Shown piece after piece: positions 46,321-54,819 of a stretch of 64,000 nucleotides of DNA. Position 1 is the first letter of the stretch, and the number at the start of each line of letters is the position of its first letter. The stretch comes from Prolixibacter bellariivorans ATCC BAA-1284 (lineage in GTDB: Bacteria > Bacteroidota > Bacteroidia > Bacteroidales > Prolixibacteraceae). Position numbers and translations under genes: made by a program. The notes beneath the pieces are model-generated. The model did not search any database. It was given only the letters and a program-made list of their open reading frames with translations, and was not told the origin of the DNA. The stretch covers positions 186,001 through 250,000 of the forward strand of contig NZ_KK211332.1 of assembly GCF_000621705.1 (NCBI RefSeq). Direction: 5' to 3'.

Positions 46321-48531
46321 TCATATTGTTTCCTCCTCTAAATTCATCATCATTTTATAGTGTCCTTCGTGGTTAGTCAGCACAAAAATATCTTTAAATA
46401 CCTTTTTGTAAGATTCAATTGTTCTGTCTTGAAGTTCAACATATAAGTCATCACTAACACTGTGTGAACCGTCATTAATCCACGAAATTAAAGACCTACA
46501 TATTTCTTGTTCTTCTTTAGTTTCAAATTTCAGAATTAAATCATCGTCTCCATATTTGCCAAGTAATTTGAAATAATTTTCAATTATTCTCCGCATAATA
46601 TTTTGGATAGTAAGGCTTGATTTGATTCCTTCGCTTTTCAATTCTTGCCACAGAAGTTCGTAGGATGATTGTATTGGATTATCCATTCCAAAACTCTGCA
46701 AACTTGTGACCTTTTCATTTTTCCTTAAAATCCAAAAGTTCGTATTGTTGCAAAATTTTGTTCTCCCATCTATAAAAGAAACTTCTTTGTGGAAATATAC
46801 ATTGTGAGTTAATAGGATTAACTGTTTTATGTTTCCCGTATCTGCTTTTATATTCTTGATTATTTCTTTGATAAGAGTACTTACCACAAATAAAACATTA
46901 CTGTCTAAGCTGGAAATTGGGTCGTCAATTACTAGGACTCTTTCAGTATTTACTTCATCTTCAGAAATCCCACCTTTTGCAAGCTGCATATAGTACAGGA
47001 ATGTTATAAAAGTAATTTCTCCTTCGCTTAGCGTTGTTTCTGCAACTGTACCATCTTCACGAAGAATTTGATAAAACCCGTCTTCAGTCGCAGGAACAAT
47101 TTTAAAGTTAAGGAAACCGTAAGACTTCAAAATTCTATTAATTTCATTAATTGTTGGCTGAATACTTGTAACGTTCTTACTCAGCTCCTTAATTTCAGTG
47201 TCTAATTTTTTCTGTTCTAATAACTTCGCTTTGTACTGCGAATCAAGGTTCGCAATACCTTTATCTAAACCACTCTTTTGATTGTTGAATGCAGTTATTT
47301 CAGCATTATATTCTTCAATTAGGTACTTCCAAATTGCTTTAATTAGATTATTTTTTTCTCTTGAGTAATTTGTGACAATATCGTTGTGCTTTTTAATTTC
47401 TTGGTTGGCTTGAAAAATCAATTCAGTTAATAAATCCGATTGCTCCTTAATTGAAAATAATTCTATGCTTCGACTTGGTTCTTTAATCTTATTTAAAAGA
47501 TATTCGCTGTTCGTTGTGTTTTGGCTTAACAATGTTTTTAGGTAAGCTGAAAATCTGTCAATGTCAAGTTTTGAATTACTGATAGCTTTTTGATTTACTT
47601 CAATTGTATTTAACTGATTAACAATATTTAGGGCTATAGTACTATATTCTTCTTTTAACTCTTTGAGTAGTTTAATGTCATTCAAATATGTTTCATCAAA
47701 AAAACTTTCAATTTGTTTCTTAAAATCATCTGTTATAGTTCTCTGTTGACAAAATGGACAAATATCATCTTGGATATACTCTCTACCTTGATTAACCCAA
47801 TCGTTGATATTTAGCTTTTGAATTAGCTTAGCAATATCTACATCAGCTTTTCCTACAATTATTTTTTTCCAAATTTCATTCTTTTCTATTTCTAAGATTC
47901 TTTCAAACGAAATTTGGCTTATAGGTTCAATTTTTTGTGGTTGCTGTCCAAATATTGTTTTTGCTTTTTCTCGTAAATTTTCAAAGCTTTCTAATGGCGA
48001 AGTATTAGTTGTTGTTTCCTGTAAAAGTCTGTTCTTAAAAGATTCTTTTTGTAGCGAACCTATAAATGCTTCTTTGAAATTATTTTCATTTTTCTTGTAA
48101 ACTTTTATCCAAGTAGCTTCTTTGAAATCGTTTTCTAATTTTAACTTATCTGCCTTTAATTTTTCTAAAGTTTCTCTTTTTTGTATTCCGTCAGCCTTAA
48201 TGGTTTTAAGTTCTTCGCTTTTTTGTTCAATCACTTTGATTTGGTCAGCCGTCGCTTCACCAAGAGTAAATACTCCGTTTAACTTTCCCTTTCCAAAATT
48301 TCTAATTCTAAATTCTTTGTTGTAAACCAAGACCTTCAATGGCAATTCATTTTCCCAGGTCAATGAGCAACTATTGAATTTTGGATCTGAGTTATCGTAA
48401 GTGAAGTTAGAAATAGTCGTCTTTCCACAACCATTAGCACCATAAATAAAGTTTATCTTTTTCAAGTCGTTAATCTGAACACCTTGATTGTCATATGTTG
48501 CTACATCTTTTATGTCAATTGATTCAATCAT
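46321..48531 (-). CDS. AAA_13-family ATPase with zinc-hook motif (RloC/PrrC-like)
   Basis: A 736-residue protein. Walker A GANGCGKTT is at about 31-39, followed by long coiled coils interrupted by DICPFCQQ (CPFC at about 258-261). The ABC signature LSEGE, Walker B VLVIDDPISSLD and H-loop LLTHNVYFH come in the C-terminal half. The last 120 residues include RRIIENYF and later NDGSHS, reminiscent of the Arg/Glu/His arrangement of PrrC/RloC anticodon nucleases. RloC combines an SMC-like ATPase, zinc hook and tRNA-cutting domain for phage defence. The spacing of the candidate triad differs, so nuclease activity is only a suggestion. Adjacent to AbiC. Confidence 0.8.
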   Translation of the reverse strand: MIESIDIKDVATYDNQGVQINDLKKINFIYGANGCGKTTISNFTYDNSDPKFNSCSLTWENELPLKVLVYNKEFRIRNFGKGKLNGVFTLGEATADQIKVIEQKSEELKTIKADGIQKRETLEKLKADKLKLENDFKEATWIKVYKKNENNFKEAFIGSLQKESFKNRLLQETTTNTSPLESFENLREKAKTIFGQQPQKIEPISQISFERILEIEKNEIWKKIIVGKADVDIAKLIQKLNINDWVNQGREYIQDDICPFCQQRTITDDFKKQIESFFDETYLNDIKLLKELKEEYSTIALNIVNQLNTIEVNQKAISNSKLDIDRFSAYLKTLLSQNTTNSEYLLNKIKEPSRSIELFSIKEQSDLLTELIFQANQEIKKHNDIVTNYSREKNNLIKAIWKYLIEEYNAEITAFNNQKSGLDKGIANLDSQYKAKLLEQKKLDTEIKELSKNVTSIQPTINEINRILKSYGFLNFKIVPATEDGFYQILREDGTVAETTLSEGEITFITFLYYMQLAKGGISEDEVNTERVLVIDDPISSLDSNVLFVVSTLIKEIIKNIKADTGNIKQLILLTHNVYFHKEVSFIDGRTKFCNNTNFWILRKNEKVTSLQSFGMDNPIQSSYELLWQELKSEGIKSSLTIQNIMRRIIENYFKLLGKYGDDDLILKFETKEEQEICRSLISWINDGSHSVSDDLYVELQDRTIESYKKVFKDIFVLTNHEGHYKMMMNLEEETI

Positions 48532-48567
48532 TTTTTAATTGTGTCTATCTATGGGTTTTGTTTTCCA

Positions 48568-48711
48568 GGCTTACAGCTAATGATTTTGGCTATGATTTCG
48601 GCGTGGACAAATCTGAACGACTTGTCCGTAGAGAAATCGGGTTTTTACAGTCACTATTTTTTCAAATTTGCATGAATGTTACGCTGAATTATCTCTATTG
48701 TTGGCCGTTGG
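48568..48711 (-). repeat. attC-like site between the unknown gene and the ATPase
   Basis: Edges GGCTTACAGCTAAT and GTTGGCCGTTGG. Inverted arms around GATTTCGGCGT (48597-48607) and ACGCTGAATTA (48681-48691), with an inner GACAAATC/GACTTGTC segment. About 144 bp, the same size class as the sites at 57289 and 58154. Confidence 0.55.
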
Positions 48712-48715
48712 CTTC

Positions 48716-49387
48716 TTATTCTTTCACTTGATTTGCTTTGGTCCACATTGCTAAATCAATTAGTTTTAGATCTGTTATTCTATCGTGTTCCATTACGTTG
48801 TCAGTATCGATTTTCTGAAATTCATTTCTTAATTTATTAATTATTAATTCATTTTGACTTATCCATTGTCTGTAGGCTTGACTGATAACCTTAAAGGAAA
48901 AATAAAAACCTTCTCTCTTCATTCCCAAATAGTTTTTAATTGGATTGTCAAGAGCACAATACTCATTTGGTTTAAATGTATGCACTAACTTGGCAAAGAA
49001 TGAACCCAATTCTCGAGGTTTTTTTAATTCACCATGTTTTATCATTGCGGCTGCAAAATGCTCAAAATAAAGTTCAGCTAAATAGTCATTTTTGATAAGT
49101 TGTAAGATTGACTCTTTTTTTGTTGTCAACATACCCAAATATCCATTATCAATTCCTTGTAATGAGTACTGTGATTTAAAGTCTCTAAAGAAGTTATCTG
49201 AAGTTAAAAAAATGGTTTCGTTGGTCAAGATTTCGAAATAATACTTTTGAAAACTTGTTGATCTTTTGTCAGATAAATGAAAGCTCAAAAGCTCATTAGT
49301 TACTTTATCAATAGTATCTGAGTTTATAATCTCAGATACTTTAAAAATGATATTATCTTTATGTCTTTCAATATATTCTTTCATCAT
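48716..49387 (-). CDS. Cassette gene of unknown function
   Basis: A 223-residue protein, probably cytoplasmic and mostly helical, with no TM segment. The centre, ELGSFFAKLVHTFKP followed by NEYCALDNPIKNYLG, has the K-x-L-H...P-x-x-Y-x-x-x-D look seen in some helix-hairpin-helix or DNA-glycosylase-like folds. The match is too short to assign. AT-rich. It lies upstream of the ATPase on the same strand with an attC-like site between, so it is a separate cassette, possibly a defence gene too. Confidence 0.7.
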   Translation of the reverse strand: MMKEYIERHKDNIIFKVSEIINSDTIDKVTNELLSFHLSDKRSTSFQKYYFEILTNETIFLTSDNFFRDFKSQYSLQGIDNGYLGMLTTKKESILQLIKNDYLAELYFEHFAAAMIKHGELKKPRELGSFFAKLVHTFKPNEYCALDNPIKNYLGMKREGFYFSFKVISQAYRQWISQNELIINKLRNEFQKIDTDNVMEHDRITDLKLIDLAMWTKANQVKE

Positions 49388-49396
49388 CTCATTTTA

Positions 49397-49593
49397 CCTT
49401 ACCGCCAAATAGTTTAGATGAGTAACAAAACTTCTCCATATCTCAAACAGGGAGTGATATGTGTATCTTTTGTGTTGAGTGGTCAAATTTTCTGTCTTCA
49501 TATTGTTGGATTCTTTGGTGCATCCAAGTTAACAAAATCTTTTAATTTTCAATAGATGGGCTTTATGGCTGGTGAGCTGGTTGGCGTTTACGA
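49397..49593 (-). repeat. Long-type attC-like repeat plus common block, copy 1
   Basis: Contains ATATCTCAAACAGGGAGTGATATGTGTA, followed by TTGTGTTGAGTGGTCAAATTTTCTGTCTTCAT and GGTGCATCCAAGTTAACAAAATC, then a GGATGGG/GGCTGGTGAG tail. The same ordered blocks occur at 51220, 54309, 56094 and 58961. No ORF. Confidence 0.65.
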
Positions 49594-50328
49594 TTACCTA
49601 TTCTTCGGAGCCGTTTGATAGATAACGGGCATTTGTCCCTTCCACCTGCTCCATACGTCGTTGTTGGTGATGAGTTCAGCCATAAAATGACCGACATTGA
49701 TCCGACTGACGGTTCCGGCATTAAAAATCGCACTTCGTGTGGGGGAAGGATGAACCTCGTATCCGGTGACCTGGTCTTCGTTTACCAAACCATCGGGACG
49801 AACCGCTACCCACTCAACGAAACGGTTTGTTTGCCCCATCTGCGTCCGTAAATAATCGGCCGCCTTTTCGTTATCGACATGTGGAGGTAACAATAACCGG
49901 AGGATGGCGATGACCAACCGTTGCCCCATCGAAATGGGTTCGTTTAAGTCGCGGTTCCGGTTGCCGGTGGTGTTCATCAATACAAATTTCACGGGCTTAC
50001 CGGGTGCGTTCTTTTGAATGGCGTTGCAAAGGAGGACGACGGCGTCGGTCACCAGTCGTCGGGGTTTTCCGTATATCCCTTTCCAATTCGGATGATGGCC
50101 TAAACAGGAAGCGACGGCATCACAATCGCGGATGTATCCGGCCATTTCATCTACCGTGATTTCGGATACGCTGGCTTGAATGATGGACAGTTGGTCGTTG
50201 GTTTTCCAGGCTTCGGGTAATTTCTCCGGTGAACGAACAATCACCTTTACTTTTTGCCGGGAATTGAGCAGTTGCTCCACCAGATGTTTTCCGGTTGCTC
50301 CCGTTGCACCAACGACTAATGTTGTCAT
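49594..50328 (-). CDS. NAD(P)H-binding SDR-type protein (NmrA/SDR_a5-like)
   Basis: A 244-residue protein with an N-terminal Rossmann motif VVGATGATGKHLVEQLL and NAD(P) fold features DCDAVASCLGHHPN and VLMNTTGNRNRD. It belongs to the atypical short-chain dehydrogenases that bind NAD(P)H (NmrA-like, flavin reductase-like). The usual YxxxK catalytic pair is not evident, so it may be a redox sensor or reductase. Base composition is closer to the chromosome than its AT-rich neighbours. It lies inside the cassette region, with repeat DNA on both sides. Confidence 0.85.
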   Translation of the reverse strand: MTTLVVGATGATGKHLVEQLLNSRQKVKVIVRSPEKLPEAWKTNDQLSIIQASVSEITVDEMAGYIRDCDAVASCLGHHPNWKGIYGKPRRLVTDAVVLLCNAIQKNAPGKPVKFVLMNTTGNRNRDLNEPISMGQRLVIAILRLLLPPHVDNEKAADYLRTQMGQTNRFVEWVAVRPDGLVNEDQVTGYEVHPSPTRSAIFNAGTVSRINVGHFMAELITNNDVWSRWKGQMPVIYQTAPKNR

Positions 50329-50642
50329 ACCGTGTGTTTATTCATTCATCGAAATAAGGGTCCTATCCGAACAGATACCATCAAGATAAGGAAATTTGCC
50401 GGGTTTTGGAGGGAGCGTTTGCGATGGGGAGATTGGGAGAAGGGGAAACTGGGAGAAGGGAGCGGTTGCACTGAAACCGCTATGTATTATGACTGCTTGT
50501 TACCACAGGTTATTTTTCTTTTTTGTCGGTTTGTATTCTTGAGATTCAACATATAAATACTGGCGGTTCAAAAACTTATTTTTCTAATCTTTCGTTTCAT
50601 AACAAATCGTCGAACAACGCTAATCAACTGTAATTATAGCCG
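50329..50642. other. Gene-free spacer with attC-like fragments
   Basis: Contains AGCGGTTGCACTGAAACCGCT (50461-50481), a clear hairpin, then TGCTTGTTACCACAGG (50503) and, at the end, AGCCGTTACCACAACG. The two GTTACCACA boxes echo the GTTACCAAA edges of the non-coding cassettes further right. No coding potential. Confidence 0.5.
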
Positions 50643-51173
50643 TTACCACAACGTTTGTCCAAAATAAATGTATTTATAGGCAATCCCTTCAACAGCAACC
50701 AATATTATCGTGCCTAATATCAGTTGCCATATTTTGATTTTCCCTTTTTCAATCTTCAAGTCTTCTATTACTTTATTGAATGGTTTCGGGGAGACTTCTA
50801 CAATTTTTGATTTTATTATTAAGTCACCCAATCTCTTTTGTGGGGAAAGGGCCATAAAAATTAATTCAATTGGTAATAAAACGATACATGTTGAATTTCT
50901 GATAATTGATTGCAATGGTGTTATTGGCTTTAAAGTTTTTGAATCAACGACCTGTAGTCCTAATGCTTTTTTAAATGGGCTTGCTCCGTGAAAAATATCT
51001 TTCATGAAAGCGGCTGTCATTATAGGAGTTCCAATAATTAAATGCATTATTTCTGGTTGATAAAAGTCTACTGTTTTATCAATAAGTGTTACAAATGGAA
51101 AGGAAATTATTATTAGTACGCCTAAGTCTAAAATGGTTGAAATATATCTTTTGTTCTTATAAATAAAATCCAT
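50643..51173 (-). CDS. RDD-family membrane protein
   Basis: A 176-residue protein with three or four TM segments: LGVLIIISFPFVTLI at about 17-31, IMHLIIGTPIMTAAFM at about 43-58, a segment near STCIVLLPIELIFMAL, and a C-terminal helix LILGTIILVAVEGIAY. The RDD-like core includes GASPFKKALGLQVVDSK and QKRLGDLIIKSKIVEV. Function unknown; some RDD proteins are ion antiporters. AT-rich single-gene cassette. The stop codon lies in the attC-like edge GTGGTAACGG. Confidence 0.75.
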   Translation of the reverse strand: MDFIYKNKRYISTILDLGVLIIISFPFVTLIDKTVDFYQPEIMHLIIGTPIMTAAFMKDIFHGASPFKKALGLQVVDSKTLKPITPLQSIIRNSTCIVLLPIELIFMALSPQKRLGDLIIKSKIVEVSPKPFNKVIEDLKIEKGKIKIWQLILGTIILVAVEGIAYKYIYFGQTLW

Positions 51174-51423
51174 GTTTAATTTCTTATTTTCCGGGAATTA
51201 TATTGCTTCAAATGCACCTCAACTAGTTTTTTGCACCAAAACACCCCATATCTCTATTAGGGGAGTGATATGTGTACGTTACGTGTTGATTGGTCGAATT
51301 TTCTCTCTTCATGTTGTTGCATGTTAGGTTGGTTCCAAGTTAACAAAATCTTTCGGGTTTTCGAGGGATGGGGTTTCGGGCTGGTGAGATGGTTGGAGAG
51401 TTGGGAAGGAGTTATTTGAAATG
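51174..51423 (-). repeat. Long-type attC-like repeat plus common block, copy 2
   Basis: Left part AACTAGTTTTTTGCACCAAAACACC pairs imperfectly with GTTAGGTTGGTTCCAAGTTAAC at the right (51323-51344). Between them ATATCTCTATTAGGGGAGTGATATGTG and GATTGGTCGAATTTTCTC match the other copies. After GTTAAC comes ATGGGGTTTCGGGCTGGTG. The minus strand carries ACCTAAC, a perfect RYYYAAC box. Confidence 0.68.
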
Positions 51424-51582
51424 GCAGCGGTCACTTGCGAGTTGTCGTTGCGTTCCGATACTTTGGCCCCGAATTTTCGGGGAAAGAACGTTAGCGTCCA
51501 CCAGGACATGACGGTTAAGAAAGGAGAAGAGACAGCGCACGCCGCTGCCTCCACAATGCAATTTGCAAGTTGTTGGTGGTGG
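51424..51582 (-). repeat. attC-like site, short type, after the 212-residue gene
   Basis: Left arm GTCACTTGCGAGTTGTCGTTG (51430-51450) and right arm CAATGCAATTTGCAAGTTGTTGG (51555-51577) are imperfect inverted repeats. The site is homologous along its length to 57289-57428, sharing ACATGACGGT and AAGAAAGGAG in the loop. The GTTGGTGGTGG edge touches the stop codon of the next gene. Confidence 0.68.
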
Positions 51583-52221
51583 TTATTCTTTTCTTTTTTC
51601 AAATCTTTTCCCATTCCACACAAACAAGATCCTCTCTGTTTTAATCCACTTCGTAAATTGATCGCTTTGTGGATCGACCTCGTATTCAACACCATTCGTT
51701 TCTTTTGGCTTCAAATTGTAGCTTGTGCTCAGCGTAATATTTTCTTCTTTCAAGCTGTCGGGGAGGTTGTCTTTCAAAAACGCTCTTGTTTTTAAATTTT
51801 CGGGAAGCCCAAGATTCTCATTTTGTTTTAGCGTTCCATTCTCATAGTCAAATGTGAGCAGAGAATCCTGGTCATATGCTCTTTCTGCTCCACCGTATTT
51901 TGAGTAGACAACAACAAAAGAACCGTCAGCCTTTTGAAATCTCCTTAATTCAATGACGATAAATCCACTTTGTCCGGTAGTATAGTAATAATCTAGTCTT
52001 ATGTAGTCTTTTTCGGCTGAGTAATCAACTTTCATCGTCTCATCACTGTCACCGCCTGGAATCGTGTAGGTCCCTTGCTCTATTAATGAGTCCTTCGCTT
52101 CAGTTGTCAATTCGCCAGTGTAACTCAACGGCAGAGCTTTGAAAATTTCCTGAATTGTCTGTCCGAAAGACAAATTTGTCAATGAAAAGATGATTAATGT
52201 GATTAATGTTACTCGTCTCAT
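51583..52221 (-). CDS. Exported cassette protein, unknown function
   Basis: A 212-residue protein with a clean signal peptide (MRRVTLITLIIFSLTNLSFG, cleavage near residue 20). The remainder is predicted beta-rich with many acidic and aromatic residues (VDYSAEKDYIRLDYYYTTG, RRFQKADGSFVVVYSKYGGA). I recognise no domain with confidence; it faintly resembles DUF3256-type secreted proteins of Bacteroidota. It is a single gene ending in an attC-like repeat. Confidence 0.65.
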   Translation of the reverse strand: MRRVTLITLIIFSLTNLSFGQTIQEIFKALPLSYTGELTTEAKDSLIEQGTYTIPGGDSDETMKVDYSAEKDYIRLDYYYTTGQSGFIVIELRRFQKADGSFVVVYSKYGGAERAYDQDSLLTFDYENGTLKQNENLGLPENLKTRAFLKDNLPDSLKEENITLSTSYNLKPKETNGVEYEVDPQSDQFTKWIKTERILFVWNGKRFEKRKE

Positions 52222-52320
52222 TTTAATTACGGTTAAAGGTTTATGTAAGTGGAGTGCGGGATTAAAAGCTGGAAACGTTCAAAACCGCACGGAACCAATT
52301 CGTTTATTCTTTGTGTCATT

Positions 52321-52497
52321 CTATCTTTTTCGTTTGTCATACAATTGTGTTAAACCGGTGTCAAATGACTTTGCACTCACAAATTCAAGTTGTTGTTCAG
52401 GTCTATCGTCTTTGAATAATCTTGTCCCGTCACCAGGCAAAATCGGTATAACTGAGATTATGGATTCGTCTATCAAGTCGTGCTTTAAAAAGTTCAT
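52321..52497 (-). pseudogene. C-terminal remnant of a DHFR/RibD-family reductase
   Basis: A 58-codon frame from ATG at 52497 to TAG at 52321 reads LIDESIISVIPILPGDGTRL, then FKDDRPEQQLEFVSAKSFDTG. This is the characteristic C-terminal end of dihydrofolate-reductase-family (RibD C-terminal) proteins of Bacteroidota. The preceding codons include an in-frame stop and the N-terminal NADPH-binding part is absent. It lies between two cassette genes and is probably what is left of an older cassette. Confidence 0.75.
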
Positions 52498-52676
52498 TTT
52501 CGGTCTTCATATTGTAGGATTCTTTGGTGCATCAGAGTTAACAAGCTCTTACGGTTTTTCGAGGGATGGGGTTTCGGGAAGGGGGAAGGGGGATGATTCG
52601 GAGGGAACAATTTGAAATGGCAAACCGAAGAGATGCCTGTTTGCATGATGAAAACTGGTTTTCGCTCTTAAACCAA
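52498..52676 (-). repeat. Common intergenic block, copy 3
   Basis: GGTGCATCAGAGTTAACAAGCTC (52528-52550), then GATGGGGTTTCGGGAAGGGGG, followed by GCAAACCGAAGAGATGCCTGTTTGC, which can fold (GCAAAC/GTTTGC at 52621-52645). The last segment lies against the stop codon of the next gene and may be a short attC-like site. Confidence 0.5.
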
Positions 52677-53336
52677 TTATGAAACCCACAATTCGTCTTC
52701 TTTGACAATCTTCCAGGTGTCATCAATTTTAGAAACGTAAACAATAATCCCAAATCCGCACAGTCTTCCACAATAATAACTCATGTAAAAGCATGCTTTG
52801 TCTGCCCTATCGTTGATTGCCATTCTTGAAATATGAATCTGAGCAATGGTTTCAAATTCACCTTTCACTTTATCTTTATTTGAAATGTACTCAAACTCAT
52901 ATGCGCCCCGATTTTTGATTAAACTCAGATTCAGTGCTTTTTCATCTCTATCGACTGAAATTAGTGAAGTCACTAGACTTCCAAATTCACTGTCCTCTTG
53001 TAAACCTTTTCGTAATCTCTCCGCGGACCTGTTATTTTTGAAATTTATCAGGGAGTCATTCATGAAGACAAATTTCCTCCTCGATATAAACTCTTCCTTC
53101 CGTTTGGCAAATTGTTTAAGGTATTTTTTATGATTAGCGCTATCCCGCTTTGTCGCACCCGGAACCGGAGGCGGTGGCGGCGGGAAAAGGCCTAAAGGCT
53201 CCTTCCCAATTATGTCGAGAAAAACAGCATTAATTATTTCATGTTCAACATCCGGATCACCATCAAACCGGGTTGGATGAATTGAAACGGAAAGCAACAA
53301 TATGATTATGGAGATTATTTTCACTTTGCTAGTCAT
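52677..53336 (-). CDS. Exported cassette protein with SYYCG motif, unknown function
   Basis: A 219-residue protein with an N-terminal signal anchor (IISIIILLLSVSIHP, about 7-21). A proline run PPPPPPVPG at about 53-61 is followed by a basic helical stretch. The C-terminal part includes ISRMAINDRADKACFYMSYY and CGRLCGFGIIVYVSK, ending in WKIVKEDELWVS, a beta-sheet ending seen in several uncharacterised Bacteroidota lipoproteins. No assigned domain. AT-rich single-gene cassette. Confidence 0.65.
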   Translation of the reverse strand: MTSKVKIISIIILLLSVSIHPTRFDGDPDVEHEIINAVFLDIIGKEPLGLFPPPPPPVPGATKRDSANHKKYLKQFAKRKEEFISRRKFVFMNDSLINFKNNRSAERLRKGLQEDSEFGSLVTSLISVDRDEKALNLSLIKNRGAYEFEYISNKDKVKGEFETIAQIHISRMAINDRADKACFYMSYYCGRLCGFGIIVYVSKIDDTWKIVKEDELWVS

Positions 53337-53350
53337 TAGGTCTCATACAA

Positions 53351-53548
53351 GTTAAGGAAATCTTTTGGGGTTTCCAGGGATGGGGTTTCGGGAAAGGGAG
53401 CGGTTTCGGTTGGTAACGGTAAATTGTATGAGTAGTGGCAGAATGCGAAGTGGTTTCTTGTCGCACCGTTACGCAATTGATGCGGGCGACAAATCTTAAT
53501 TTCATTACAATACGGCAATTATTTATGAGCGCGTGTTGTAGGCAATAT
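53351..53548 (-). repeat. Short common block and attC-like site
   Basis: 53351-53417 holds GTTAAGGAAATC...TTGGTAAC, a reduced (67 bp) version of the 153-bp non-coding unit. 53408-53548 is attC-like: left box GGTTGGTAAC, arms GTATGAGTAGTGGCAGAATG and its imperfect complement around 53510-53530, and right box GTTGTAGGCAATAT, which matches the other end of the DUF6624 cassette at 13 of 14 bases. Confidence 0.65.
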
Positions 53549-54267
53549 TATTTCAACTTTTGTTTCTTCGCTTTTTTTGAACGCTTTTTATCTTTAAAAT
53601 CGCTTACTTTCAAACTCTTATCCCAAACTACTTTCATTTGATGCATTTCTTCTATCTGTTGCATATAAGAATTAATAGGTTTCAATCCCACAGAAGTTCT
53701 TAGTTCATCAACTTTTTCAGGACTTTCAATGGGCCAGATATAAAGCACATTTTTACTTTTAGACGCATCTTTACCTGTCACATAATATACTATATCACCT
53801 TTTGTTTGAGTTCCATACTTCTGCGGTTTATTTGCGCTCATTAATATTCGATCTTCAAGAGTTGCAGCGTCAGATTTCGAAATAATTCCTTGATTAGCCT
53901 TTTCTTTTACCATTTTAAAATATTTTTCCGAATAGGATTTGCCGCCATGATCAATTACTAGGAAAATGGCTGTATTTGCACTATCTGAAAGATTGTCCGG
54001 CCAGCCATAATTGTCTAATAAATTTGCTACATACATTTGATTATTAGTGTCTATTGAGTCCATTTCATTTTTGATTGAAATCAGCTCTATCGATGGTTTT
54101 TGCATTGCTTCAATGAGTTTATGTCGAATTTGCTGATCATCATTGCGAATTTTGCACAATTCAATGTCGATTTTCTTTAAATCATACGATTGAGCAAACA
54201 GATTACTTATGCTAAAAGGCAATAAATTTACTGATAGAATTAATAAGTATTTATATAGATGTTTCAT
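53548..54267 (-). CDS. DUF6624 domain protein, exported
   Basis: A 239-residue protein with a signal peptide ending LFAQS (about 26). The DUF6624 pattern is visible: NNQMYVANLLDNYGWP at about 75-90, a His in LVIDHGGKSYSEKY, DRILMSANKPQKYGTQ and IWPIESPEKVDELR. The family is of unknown function, mostly in Bacteroidota and often exported. Cassette boundaries are clear: ATATTGCCTGCAAC at 54309-54322 upstream and GTTGTAGGCAATAT at 53535-53548 touching the stop codon. Confidence 0.78.
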   Translation of the reverse strand: MKHLYKYLLILSVNLLPFSISNLFAQSYDLKKIDIELCKIRNDDQQIRHKLIEAMQKPSIELISIKNEMDSIDTNNQMYVANLLDNYGWPDNLSDSANTAIFLVIDHGGKSYSEKYFKMVKEKANQGIISKSDAATLEDRILMSANKPQKYGTQTKGDIVYYVTGKDASKSKNVLYIWPIESPEKVDELRTSVGLKPINSYMQQIEEMHQMKVVWDKSLKVSDFKDKKRSKKAKKQKLK

Positions 54268-54308
54268 CTGTAAAAATTATTTATTTCAGGTTTTATTTAT
54301 AAACGGGC

Positions 54309-54525
54309 ATATTGCCTGCAACCAGTTTAAATGTGTACTAAACCTACCCTATATCTCCAATGCCGGATGATATATGTCCTTTTATGTTGAGCTGCTAAAC
54401 CATACGGGTGGCTCCTCCCCGCTAACGGGAAGCTGTTCTGCTAAGTCACAAGGCCGAAGAGGATTGGTCGAATTTTCTGTGTTCATGTTGTTGGTTGTTA
54501 GGTTCGTCACAAGTTAACAAAATCT
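54309..54525 (-). repeat. Long-type attC-like repeat, copy 3
   Basis: Starts with the cassette edge ATATTGCCTGCAAC. The left arm ATGTGTACTAAACCTACC (54331-54348) pairs with GTTAGGTTCGTCACAA (54498-54513) with a few unpaired bases. Inside are ATATCTCCAATGCCGGATGATATATG and GGGAAGCTGTTCTGCTAAGTCAC, shared with 56094 and 58961. The right edge is GTTAACAAAAT. Confidence 0.7.
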
Positions 54526-54665
54526 TTCGGGTTTCATTTCTCGTTTGGAGAGAAATTCAGCTGGGGCAATGGTTGGCGGTTTACTTCTCGCGCCGGAGTA
54601 TCGCTTCGTGGGAATTGGAGTGTGTTGGATTGTTTCGAAAACAGATTCTTATGCGGTTTGGTAAC
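54513..54665 (-). mobile_element. 153-bp non-coding cassette, copy A
   Basis: Bounded by GTTAACAAA and TTTGGTAAC (8 of 9 complementary). Almost the whole length matches 56330-56482, including TTGGAGAGAAATTCAGCTGG, GGCAATGGTTGGCGGTTTAC and TGTTGGATTGTTTCGAAAAC. No ORF on the minus strand. It looks like a cassette without a gene, present twice. Confidence 0.65.
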
Positions 54666-54792
54666 GTGTTTCGCATATCGAAAGTAGCGGTATTCGGTGC
54701 TACATTCCTGTCTATTGTTCGAATTTTTCCGCCTTCCGGAAAAACCCGAACTCCACCGACCAAGCTATTTTCTATAGGCGCTGTTAGCAAAC
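54655..54792 (-). repeat. attC-like site after the transglutaminase-like gene
   Basis: Left box GGTTTGGTAAC, right box GTTAGCAAAC. Arms: CGCATATCGAAAGTAGCGGT (54672-54691) against the complement of ACCAAGCTATTTTCTATAGG (54758-54777) with extra unpaired bases. 138 bp. The right box is identical to the complement of GTTTGCTAAC at 56094, the other end of the cassette. Confidence 0.72.
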
Positions 54793-54819
54793 GTTACTTT
54801 GTCAATCGTCTTGTTAAAG

